Below, in pieces: positions 1 to 12,400 of a DNA stretch of 64,000 bases. The DNA lies in NCBI RefSeq assembly GCF_037975245.1, contig NC_092579.1, positions 13,500,678 to 13,564,677 of the forward strand. The letters run 5' to 3'. Positions within the stretch are counted from its first letter, which is position 1, and each line of letters opens with the position of its first letter. The translations under genes were made by a program, and so were the position numbers. This stretch comes from Apostichopus japonicus (taxonomy: Eukaryota > Echinodermata > Holothuroidea > Aspidochirotida > Stichopodidae). The notes beneath the pieces are model-generated. The model worked only from the letters and a program-made list of their open reading frames with translations. It did not search any database and was not told where the DNA came from.

Positions 1-3000
1 AAATACAAGAAACTCGTATGTAATTAGAAATGCAAATTTTGACTGTTACATTAACATAGCTTTTGTAGTAAATAGTCTATGTAGCCTTCAAGCAGATAGC
101 TATACTCAGTTGCTTACTTGCTCAACCAGTGTGAATTTAAGATTGTGAAATGAGGGCCAGTGGTACAAATGTATCGAGAAAAAAAGTTGACGGGGACTTT
201 AAAAGGCGGTCCCGGGGGCAGGAATGGGAGAGATTTCACACCCCTGCCTCTTTACCCTCTGAACAATTATTGAAAATAGAAGGCTTGAAGTAAGCCGGTG
301 TTCATCCATGGTTTAACACGGATAGGTTCTCAAATAAGCTACTGTAAAGCTTCTTGATCCTTGGGTAACTAAACTAAACTAATAATTAGCCAGAGTGAAT
401 ACTGTTATGCTCGAAAACTAATAGGGTATTAAAGTCGTCGCAACCCCCGCCCCTACCCACAACGCCCCTGGTAGCTTCCGTTTACCTAATTCCGTAAACG
501 AGACGCTTGGACGTTTCTGAACAGATGGTTGGGCTAGAGTTACCCACGAAAGAGGGAAAGGGGGAGGGAGGTGGGGTTAGTGCGACCGTGTGAGTAGTTC
601 GAAGTTTTTCAGCCCTTTCTTTGCGCTTTTATATGTGCCCCTCACAGTCTGATGATATAATAAATAATATTAAACTTATCATAGATTATATTATTGATTA
701 TTTTCATTTATCATCAAAGTTTATTACATATCATATGTTTTGTCCCCGGAGAAATTACCACTCAATCCTCCCCACCGTTACCATAATGCTGTACTACGAA
801 TACATGTTTGTATTTCTCCTTAAGGGAAAATTTGCTTATTTCAACGTTAAGGAGAAATACAAGAAACTCGTATCTAATTAGAAATACAAATTTTGACTGT
901 TACATTAACATATAGCTTTTGTAGTAAATAGTCTATGTAGCCTTCAAGCAGATAGCTATACTCAGTTGCTTACTTGCTCAACCAGTGTGAATTTAAGTTT
1001 GTGAAGTGAGGGCCAGTGGTACAAATGTATCGAAAAAAGTTGATGGGGACTTTAAAAGGCTGTCCCGGGAGCAGGAATGGGAGAGATTTCACACCCCTGC
1101 CTCTTTACCCCCTGAACAATTATTGAAAATAGAAGGCTTGAAGTATGCCGGTGTTCATCCATGATTTAACACGGATAGGTTCTCAAATAAGCTACTGTAA
1201 AGCTTCTTGATCCTTGGGTAACTAAACTAAACTAATAATTAGCCAGAGTGAATACTGTTATGCTCGAAAACTAATAGGGTATTAAAGTCGTCGCAACCCC
1301 CGCCCCTACCCACAACGCCCCTGGTAGCTTCCGTTTACCTATAATTCCGTAAACGAGACGCTTGGACGTTTCTGAACAGATGGTTAGGCTAGAGTTACCC
1401 ACGAAAGAGGGAAAGGGGGAGGGAGGTGGGGTTAGTGCGACCGTGTGAGTAGTTCGAAGTTTTTCAGCCCTTTCTTTGCGCTTTTATATGTGCCCCTCAC
1501 AGTCTGATGATATAATAAATAATATTAAACTTATCATAGATTATATTATTGATTATTTTCATTTATCATCAAAGTTTATTACATATCATATGTTTTGTCC
1601 CCGGAGAAATTACTCTACCACTCAATCCTCCCCACCGTACCCATAATGCTGTACTACGAATACATGTTTGTATTTCTCCATAAGGGAAAATTTGCTTATT
1701 TCGACGTTAAGGAGAAATACAAGAAACCTGTATCTAATTAGAAATGCAAATTCTGGCAGTTACATTAACATAGCTTTTGTAGTAAACAGTCTATGTAGCC
1801 TTCAAGCAGATAGCTATACTAAGTTGCTTACTTGCTCAACCAGTGTGATTAATAAGTTTGTGAAGTGATGGCCAGCGGTACAAATGTATCGAGAAAAAAA
1901 GTTGATGGGGACTTTAAAAGGCGGTCCCGGGAGCAGGAATGGGAGAGATTTCACACCCCTGCCTCTTTACCCTCTGAACAATTATCGAAAATAGAAGGCT
2001 TGAAGTAAGCCGGTGTTCATCCATGATCTAGCACGGATAGGTTCTCAAATAAGCTACTGTAAAGCTTCTTGATCCTTGGGTAACTAAACTAAACTAATAA
2101 TTAGCCAGAGTGAATACTGTTATGCTCGAAAACTAATAGGGTATTAAAGTCGTCGCAACCCCCGCCCCTACCCACAACGCCCCTGGTAGCTTCCGTTTAC
2201 CTAATTCCGTAAACGAGACGCTTGGACGTTTCTGAACAGATGGTTGGGCTAGAGTTACCCACGAAAGAGGGAAAGGGGGAGGGAGGTGAGGTTAGTGCGA
2301 CCGTGTGAGTAGTTCGAAGTTTTTCAGCCCTTTCTTTGCGCTTTTATATGTGCCCCTCACAGTCTGATGATATAATAAATAATATTAAACTTATCATAGA
2401 TTATATTATTGATTATTTTCATTTATCATCAAAGTTTATTACATATCATATGTTTTGTCCCCGGAGAAATTACTCTACCACTCAATCCTCCCCACCGTTA
2501 CCATAATGCTGTACTACGAATACATGTTTGTATTTCTCCTTAAGGGAAAATTTGCTTATTTCAACGTTAAGGAGAAATACAAGAAACTCGTATCTAATTA
2601 GAAATGCAAATTTTGACTGTTACATTAACATATAGCTTTTGTAGTAAACAGTCTATGTAGCCTTCAAGCAGATAGCTATACTCAGTTGCCTACTTGCTCA
2701 ACCAGTGTGAATTTAAGTTTGTGAAGTGAGGGCCAGTGGTACAAATGTATCGAAAAAAGTTGACGGGGACTTTAAAAGGCGGTCCCGGGGGCAGGAATGG
2801 GAGAGATTTCACACCCCTGCCTCTTTACCCTCTGAACAATTATCGAAAATAGAAGGCTTGAAGTAAGCCGGTGTTCATCCATGATCTAGCACGGATAGGT
2901 TCTCAAATAAGCTACTGTAAAGCTTCTTGATCCTTGGGTAACTAAACTAAACTAATAATTAGCCAGAGTGAATACTGTTATGCTCGAAAACTAATAGGGT

Positions 3001-6000
3001 ATTAAAGTCGTCGCAACCCCCGCCCCTACCCACAACGCCCCTGGTAGCTTCCGTTTACCTAATTCCGTAAACGAGACGCTTGGACGTTTCTGAACAGATG
3101 GTTGGGCTAGAGTTACCCACGAAAGAGGGAAAGGGGGAGGGAGGTGAGGTTAGTGCGACCGTGTGAGTAGTTCGAAGTTTTTCAGCCCTTTCTTTGCGCT
3201 TTTATATGTGCCCCTCACAGTCTGATGATATAATAAATAATATTAAACTTATCATAGATTATATTATTGATTATTTTCATTTATCATCAAAGTTTATTAC
3301 ATATCATATGTTTTGTCCCCGGAGAAATTACTCTACCACTCAATCCTCCCCACCGTTACCATAATGCTGTACTACGAATACATGTTTGTATTTCTCCTTA
3401 AGGGAAAATTTGCTTATTTCAACGTTAAGGAGAAATACAAGAAACTCGTATCTAATTAGAAATGCAAATTTTGACTGTTACATTAACATATAGCTTTTGT
3501 AGTAAACAGTCTATGTAGCCTTCAAGCAGATAGCTATACTCAGTTGCCTACTTGCTCAACCAGTGTGAATTTAAGTTTGTGAAGTGAGGGCCAGTGGTAC
3601 AAATGTATCGAAAAAAGTTGACGGGGACTTTAAAAGGCGGTCCCGGGGGCAGGAATGGGAGAGATTTCACACCCCTGCCTCTTTACCCTCTGAACAATTA
3701 TTGCAAATTGAAGGCTTGAAGTAAGCCGGTGTTCATCCATGATTTAACACGGATAGGTTCTCAAATAAGCTACTGTAAAGCTTCCTGATCCTTGGGTAAC
3801 TAAACTAAACTAATAATTAGCCAGAGTGAATACTGTTATGCTCGAAAACTAATAGGGTATTAAAGTCGTCGCAACCCCCGCCCCTACCCACAACGCCCCT
3901 GGTAGCTTCCGTTTACCTAATTCCGTAAACGAGACGCTTGGACGTTTCTGAACAGATGGTTGGGCTAGAGTTACCCACGAAAGAGGGAAAGGGGGAGTGA
4001 GGTGGGGTTAGTGCGACCGTGTGAGTAGTTCGAAGTTTTTCAACCCTTTCTTTGCGCTTTTATATGTGCCCCTCACAGTCTGATGATATAATAAATAATA
4101 TTAAACTTATCATAGATTATATTATTGATTATTTTCATTGATCATCAAAGTTTATTACATATCATATGTTTTGTCCCCGGAGAAATTACTCTACCACTCA
4201 ATCCTCCCCACCGTTACCATAATGTTGTACTACGAATACATGTTTGTATTTCTCCTTAAGGGAAAATTTGCTTATTTCAACGTTAAGGAGAAATACAAGA
4301 AACTCGTATCTAATTAGAAATGCAAATTCTGGCTGTTACATTAACATGGCTTTTGTAGTAAACAGTCTATGTAGCCTTCAAGCAGATGACTATACTCAGG
4401 TGCTTACTTGCTTAACCAGAGGGATTAATAAGTTTGTGAAGTGATGGCCAGCGGTACAAATGTAACGAGAAAAAAAGTTGATGGGGACTTTAAAAGGCGG
4501 TCCCGGGAGCAGGAATGGGAGAGAATTCACACCCCTGCCTCTTTACCCTCTGAACAATTATCGAAAATAGAAGGCTTGAAGTAAGCCGGTGTTCATCCAT
4601 GATTTAACACGGATAGGTTCTCAAATAAGCTACTGTAAAGCTTCTTGATCCTTGGGTAACTAAACTAAACTAATAATTAGCCAGAGTGAATACTGTTATG
4701 CTCGAAAACTAATAGGGTATTAAAGTCGTCGCAACCCCCGCCCCTACCCACAACGCCCCTGGTAGCTTCCGTTTACCTAATTCCGTAAACGAGACGCTTG
4801 GACGTTTCTGAACAGATGGTTGGGCTAGAGTTACCCACGAAAGAGGGAAAGGGGGAGGGAGGTGGGGTTAGTGCGACCGTGTGAGTAGTTCGAAGTTTTT
4901 CAGCCCTTTTTTGCGCTTTTATATGTGCCCCTCACAGTCTGATGATATAATAAATAATATTAAAATTATCATAGATTATATTATTGATTATTTTCATTGA
5001 TCATCAAAGTTTATTATATATCATATGTTTTGTCCCCGGAGAAATTACTCTACCACTCAATCCTCCCCACCGTTACCATAATGCTGTACTACGAATACAT
5101 GTTTGTATTTCTCCTTAAGGGAAAATTTGCTTATTTCAACGTTAAGGAGAAATACAAGAAACTTGTATCTAATTAGAAATGCAAATTTCGACTGTTACAT
5201 TAACATATAGCTTTTGTAGTAAATAGTCCATGTAGCCTTCAAGCAGATAGCTATACTCAGTTGCTTACTTGCTCAACCAGTGTGAATTTAAGATTGTGAA
5301 GTGAAGGCCAGTGGTACAAATGTATCGAAAAAAGTTGACGGGGACTTTAAAAGGCGGTCCCGGGAGCAGGAATGGGAGAGAATTCACACCCCTGCCTCTT
5401 TACCCTCTGAACATTTATCGAAAATAGAAGGCTTGAAGTAAGCCGGTGTTCATCCATGATCTAGCACGGATAGGTTCTCAAATAAGCTACTGTAAAGCTT
5501 CCTGATCCTTTGGTAACTAAACTAAACTAATAATTAGCCAGAGTGAATACTGTTATGCTCGAAAACTAATAGGGTATTAAAGTCGTCGCAACCCCCGCCC
5601 CTACCCACAACGCCCCTGGTAGCTTTCCTTCACCGATTTTCGTATACGAGATGCTTGAACGTTTCTGAACAGATGGTTGGGCTAGAGTTCCCCATGAAAG
5701 AGGGAAAGGGGGAGGGGTTTGGGGTAAGTGCGACCGTGTAGATAGTTCGAAGTTTTTCAGCCCTTTTATTGCGCTTTTATATGAACCCCTCACATTCCTG
5801 ATGTTATAGTAAATAATATTAAAATTATCATAGTTTATATTATTGATAATTTTCATTTTATCATCAAATTTTCTTACATATCATATGTTTTGTCCCCGGA
5901 GAAATTACTCTACCACTCAATCCTCCCACCGTACCCATAATTCTGTACTACGAATACATGTTTGTATTTCTCCTTAAAGGAAAATTTGCTTATTTCAACG

Positions 6001-6060
6001 TTAAGGAGAAATACAAGAAACTGTTAAGGAGAAATACAAAATACTGTTAAGGAGAAATAC
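1..6060. repeat. Seven-copy ~859-bp tandem satellite-like array
   Basis: The same unit repeats head to tail. Taking AAATACAAGAAAC as the phase marker, units begin at 1, 855, 1715, 2575, 3433, 4291 and 5150, and the next marker is at 6009, so the period is 854-860 bp. Units look well over 95% identical by eye, except the last, which diverges at about 5620-5960. The array then decays into three copies of a 17-bp end motif (GTTAAGGAGAAATACAA) at 6000-6062. Each unit carries an inverted repeat, TTGTATTTCTCCTTAA facing TTAAGGAGAAATACAA. No long reading frame is conserved across units and I recognise no rRNA, snRNA, tRNA or histone sequence. It lies upstream of the first visible SLC39A11 exon, so it is either intronic or 5' flanking to that gene. 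The left edge is cut by the window. Confidence 0.95.
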
Positions 6061-6313
6061 AAACTTTTCCCCCTAATCCTCATTAGTAGGAAAAATACGT
6101 TCGGGGGAAATTTTTAAAGGTCCAAAAAAGGTATATCCTAAGATCTTATTAATTTAATCTCAAAAGACATGTAGCACATTAGAGCACATCATGACAAGTA
6201 TTTCATGAAAATTTAGATATTAAAATATAATTTATTTCCATGTTATTCGTGTTTTCCCTCAATTTCCCCTTATGGTTCACTTTTTTCCATTTCCCCCTAT
6301 GGGTCAAACCAGT

Positions 6314-6315
<2 letters not shown>

Positions 6316-6374
<59 letters not shown>
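6316..6374. repeat. (TA)n microsatellite
   Basis: Uninterrupted TA dinucleotides lie about 115 bp upstream of the first visible SLC39A11 exon. Reading frames through it are runs of Tyr-Ile and are artefacts. Confidence 0.97.
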
Positions 6375-6376
<2 letters not shown>

Positions 6377-6488
6377 CTTGTGTATTGTCTTTGTAGTTGG
6401 GTGTGAAATAAGTCAAATGAAATTCTGTATGATGGATGCTCTCTTATTGTTCATTTGGTATGTGATAAATTATTCTTCTCTTCTACAG

Positions 6489-9400
6489 AGAAAAATACTT
6501 GATGGAAGTCTTGGGTTTGCAGCTGGGGTAAGTGTCTCCACTACTGATGTAGACTTAAAGAGCTTTAAGCATTATGTCTAAGACTATAGTATAAGTTCAT
6601 AGAACGATCTACTGTATGTTGACAGAGAATCCTTCATCAAGAAACAGTTCCATGAGTGCAAAATATAGCTGCAATATTCCACGAACCCAAATGAGAGAAA
6701 CGAATTCAATTGTCAGTTAAACATGACTTTGCATTATTAATGTAATAACTATTTTTGACAGTGTGATCCCCGCTTACCTGCCCCTGGAAGACTACAACCT
6801 TGCCCATAAGTGTTGAATTATTCTGTGCTGTATTTTAACAAATGTAATAATCAGGACACAACAAAGTTTTATGTGTTGCAGAAATATATTTAAGCAACAT
6901 AATAATATCATCATAATAATAAGTCTTATATATATAGCGCAGAATCCAACAAAAGTTGCTCAATGCGCTTTACAGTTTAAAACTCTTGTCTAGAAGCTGT
7001 CATGTTTTTAACTCAATGATGTCATAATACCACTATGATCTAAATCCTTTGACTTTCACTTCATTTTCCTGTTCATATTTTCATCGTCGAATGTTCACAG
7101 TTTTGACCCTGAAAATGATCCCATTGTTAGGTCATGTAACTATAGCTTTATTATGTTAGAATAAGCATAAGTTTGCAAAAGGTTTCTCTATTATAGAAAT
7201 TTTACATTGCAAAGAAAAGCACATTAATTTAAGAGGAAGAGTAAATGTGGCTTGATGATGTCATAATTAGACTTGATCAAGTCATCAGCCTTGCACGTAA
7301 AGAAACATTAAACCTGTGATAATCTCCCTTCCAAATTTAGTAAAAGATATTTTGTTGATGTTTGAGGAGGATGTTCATGTCAGTTATCTCTAACACGTAG
7401 ACCGTTTAATGATGTTTGTGTTTGTGTCTCCTTGAATCTAGCAATACATTTGTACTTTCATTTACTGGGAGTGATCCCTAACACTACAATGCAGACTTTT
7501 AGTATGAAACTTAGTACAACTATTCCTCATGAATAGGAGTACAAGCAGAAACTGTAAAAAATCAGTAAGCTTGTGTTACAAGTACTTAACCTAGCACTAG
7601 ATTCACAAAATGCGATGATTATGAGTATTTACGAGAACCAATGCATATCAGTGAGTTCTTGTTCCGACATCTGTGGTAGCACATGACTTCAAGCATTCTA
7701 GTATAGACTCACGACAACTCTGCTGCAAACACCATGGGTAGCATCAGTCGTGTTTGATAGCATATGAGTACAAGTATAAACTCACTACAAGTTTGCTGCA
7801 AACACAACAGGTAGCATCAGTCGTGTTTGATAGCATATGAGTACAAGTATGAACTCACTACAAGTTTGCTGCAAACACCATGGGTAGCATCAGTCGTGTT
7901 TGATAGCATATGAGTACAAGTATAAACTCACTACAAGTCTGCTGCAAACACCACAGACAAGTAACATCAGTCGTGTTTGATTGCATATGACTTCAAGTAT
8001 AGATTCACTACAAGTCCATGTTTGATCGCATATAAATACAAGTATAAACTCAGTACAAGTCTGCTGCAAACACCACAGGAAGCATCAATTGTGTTCAATC
8101 TCCTATCACAGGTTATGTTAGCAGCCTCATATTGGTCTCTGTTGGCACCAGCCATTGAACATGCAGAAATATCTTGGTCCTCCAAGGAGTGGGCTGCCGT
8201 CCCAGTCGGTATCGGTTTCTTACTCGGAGCCATCTTTGTTTATATCGCAGATATATCAATGCCTTATTTGGTGAGATTCTTGCACCTTTTCATTTGTTTA
8301 TTTTTATTCCTGTTTCAAGTTGATTAAAAATCCAGTATAAATACAAGGAAGTACATATTTATAAATAGGATATGAAAAACAGTTAAGAGGTATAAAGCTT
8401 AAAAATAGCATGTACTGTATGTACAAATTATAAATCAAAAGTTAATAAATGATTTAAAGTAGGTTTTGTGGAATAACACCCTGAATAAATATGGCAGCCC
8501 TATAAACGAAAGAATTTTTAAAAACGTACAGTTTGAAAGATTGGCATGATTGTCCTATTTCTCAAATTATAATTATAATTATAGAGCTTTATGAAGATAT
8601 ATTACATTTTAAGAGTCATGACGAATCTGACGTAAGACATCAATGAAATACTAGCTACATTTATTTTAAAAAATGTATTCCATTTTACTATGATATTGAT
8701 GTAATAGGTACTGTGTCAAACTTATGATGCTGACAGGGTTGTGGGATCCTTCAGCCAGGCTTGTGTAGGATGTATCTTTCTTGTGTTTTGCAGTTTCAGA
8801 CAATAGGTACTGCTGGTCTGATGAGATGACCTCTATTGTTTGATATTGGTCAACAACAACAAAAGGAGTTTAACCCCTGATCCACCTCGCGAGAGGTCCT
8901 ACGGGGGATAATAGTATTGTTTTTATAGAATAGACACTTTTTTTTGGTGGGGGGGGGGGGAAAGTTGTCTATTGTTCAGTCATGGAGTTGCTGAGAAGTG
9001 AAGTATTATGCAATAACATTGTGTAGAAGCCACAAATAAACAAGAGGTCGGAACTAAAGAGCCAATTAGGTAGGGATCTCTAAAGGGGAGGAATATCTAA
9101 GTTTAATGGGATTTGGAGACGGAGCGGTTTCTATTCTATTGTGATATTGGTTCAGCCTTGCTGCAGGTTTTGTTTTTCACAGGGTGCCTTAGTGTCTTTT
9201 TACCACCTTGATACAAGATGTAGTATTCTCTATCTCTTTTGTTTAAAATGTTCAAACTTGAATGAATATCCAGGAAAAGAAGCAATTGTTATCTGGTCTC
9301 TTATAGCAAATGTTCTGCAAATTAACTCTTATAGATAAACCACCTTGTTTAACTAGATGCTTCAAAGAAAGTTTGTTTGTAGGCAATTGACAGAACAATG

Positions 9401-12400
9401 ATTCTTATGGTCTTATGGTTGATCATGTGAACTTGAATAGTGAAATAGGGGGAAATAAAAAGAAGAAAGATGGTTCTGTATCTTTTGTGAAGAATAGAAA
9501 CTTCCTATTCTCCTTCCTGTACAGTACATGCATTTCCAACCAAAATATTCCACTACAATATGTGCAGTTACTGCTCGCTGTTCCTTGCGACACAGTTTCC
9601 CAAAATCCCGATAGATAAGATGGCAGATTTTGTCCAATTTTGAGGAGACTCAGAGAGTGTTTTGTTGTATTGACAGGGATTGTTTTTCACTAAAGGTTAA
9701 CGCTGTAACAACTTGTGCAGAAAGAAATGACCGATATGCTATTGACAGAGAGAGGAATTTAGTTATGTATTCATTGTTAAAGTCTGGATGTATCTAAGTT
9801 TCTTTATATCCAATTAGTATATTTATTCCATATTATGTATATCCAATACGTCTCTCGTACTTTTAACTTTTAGAATGCATCCGCTAATCCAGCCCTTGCA
9901 CTAGCCCCCAAGATGCATGACGAGCCTTACTACACCAATCCAGGGGAAGATGACGAAGAGGCTGCCCTCTCTGGTAAGGATGCAAATAAATAATATAATA
10001 TAATAAATAAGTTCTTAATATAGCCCCAAATACCAAAAGGCCTCTAGGCGCTTTACAAAACCTACAAAAAAAAATAGAAACATAAAAAGACTGAGAAATC
10101 AAAGGAATAAAAAGTCTAGAAAACACATAAACGAAAATTAAACAGTATGTAAAATACGAACACAAAAATCTTAAAACACGAGATGACTATAAGACAGACC
10201 AAAACCTATAAAAAAAAACAATACAAAGGATAAGCACAAAAATAGAGTTGTACAAAAGTAAAAAAGTCTAGATAAAAACATGAGTATATAAAAGTGACAA
10301 AATCACGTTGAGAAACTAAAAAGATGTGTTTTTAAAATTTTCTTAAATATGGTGAGAGATTTGGCAGTCTTTATGTCATGTGGTAGGTCGTTCTCTCTAA
10401 AAACATCGGCTCTTGAGGTGGGATGCTCTGTGATGTGTTTAGTTGAATAGTAACTCAAACTGTATATGCAAGGGTTAAACAGAAAAAGTTTGAAGACTGT
10501 AAAAAGAATATGGCAAGATTCCTTTGCAATAGTCTGTAATGGCGTTAGGTTTCAAACTAATGCAAACTTTCAAACTAGGCAAAAGATGTGACTTGTTAGC
10601 TCAATTGGTATTGCCAAATGATGATTACTATTGTGTATTTATCTGTCTGTTCAAATCATAATTCAATGGTTCCTAGCTACTGGTGGAGAGGAAGTTTGGG
10701 GGAGGGGCAGTGGGAGGGGAGGATGGAGGGTTGGCTAATTAACTGTAATTTGACACTTTGAAAGGGAAATTATTTCTTGAGAAGAGAAATTACCTCGTTG
10801 TGTAAATGAGACTTTAGGCTGTTTTATTGTACATGGCCAATGGAACGAGATATTCATTGCCTAGTCTGATCTGTAACAGCGTCTGCGATCACATTTTCAC
10901 TCGTTTTCTCCGAACAGATGACCCTGCCCATGCAACCAGAAGACGTACCACCGGAATGACCAGCTCAATCACCATAAACAATGAGAATGGTGGAATGGGT
11001 CTACCTCATGTGCAATATAATCAAAGCCATCTCACATGGAAAAGAATACTATTACTCATTGTTGCTATCACAGTTCATAATATACCAGGTACAGTAGGAG
11101 AAGCCTCTGTCTTGCTTAACATTCATGTCTCATAGTTTTACCTTCTCTGCCTCCTTGGAGACCATTCAGCATTGGAAACTGTTCATACAGTTTTTTCTCT
11201 CTTGTGAACTAATTGGTAGTGAATTTTGAATTGTTTTCTTTTATTTTCTTTTTTGATATTTTTTATCTTGGAATAATTGTTCCAATCGAAAAGGTAATTC
11301 CTCTGTAAGAAATATCGAATAATTTTAGTAAAAAAATTGCTGGAAGAAATTTGAATGTACATAGCCAATATATATGTTAAACTAACTTTATGCACAAAAT
11401 CTCTTATAACCAACCACAGATCAATATGTGCTTATTCTTTCTTTGAAAGTTATAAAAATGTCCAAGGGATGCATTTTGAAGGTCGTGATATGTATAACAT
11501 TTGTCAATCCAGTTAAGACCTTTATGCTGATCAGAACAAGCCATGTTATGACAGAGAATTAAAGGGTATCTGTTAAATTAACTATTTGTTGACTGGTTGC
11601 CTTAGAGTATTAACAAGATTTATAAAGTCACTTTGTCAACAAAGAAAAGCTGGAGCAGCTGCAAATCTCACCCTAGAGAGATTTGAGATCTATTATGTTA
11701 TAATGCACAGAATACAAAATAGCTTTTGTCCTACAGTATGCAGCCTAGCTGCAAGATACTGCAGCCCTCTCTTCATCCTATTTTGGACCTGGTTGTTCAA
11801 CATTATGTCAGCCATTTGGCAGTTCCTATTATACGAGAGAGTTATGACCATTCTAATGCAACACGCTGAATTATTATTTTTTTTTTTTTGCAAATCCTTG
11901 AAGTTATTATCCTTAATTTCTTCTTAGGTTCCAGGTGGGCTCAATTAAGAGATCATATTTTCAGTTTCCCGTTTCGTTCCTTTGAATTTGTCCAGTTTGG
12001 CACCACCAAATGCGTTGCAAAAACAATCACAAAAAGAACTGGTTGATAGTTAATGTTTTTTTAAAAATGCTTGAAAATAATGAAAGAAGCAATTAATCCA
12101 GTAGATTGAGTTTCCTGTTTTCTATTGTTTCTGCAGAGGGCTTAGCTGTTGGGGTCGGATTTGGCGCTGTAGGTAAAACCCAGGCAGCGACCTTTGAGAG
12201 TGCAAGGTTGGTTGACAGACGTTCTTCCTAAGAAAAGACATCTTGATTTTAACTGAAGTAACCATCATATGATGCAATTAGTTCTGTCTTAGTTGTTTCT
12301 CACTTCATATTTTCATAACATCGATTTGGATAAAAGATGAGACAGTTCATCAAATGTCTTTTACTTGCATTAGAATCATCGCAGAATTACCCCAGGTCCT

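Noticed and set aside
1668-1868. 66-codon frames recurring in the 859-bp units
   Set aside because: Not conserved in all units and begin at non-ATG codons; no protein-like constraint.
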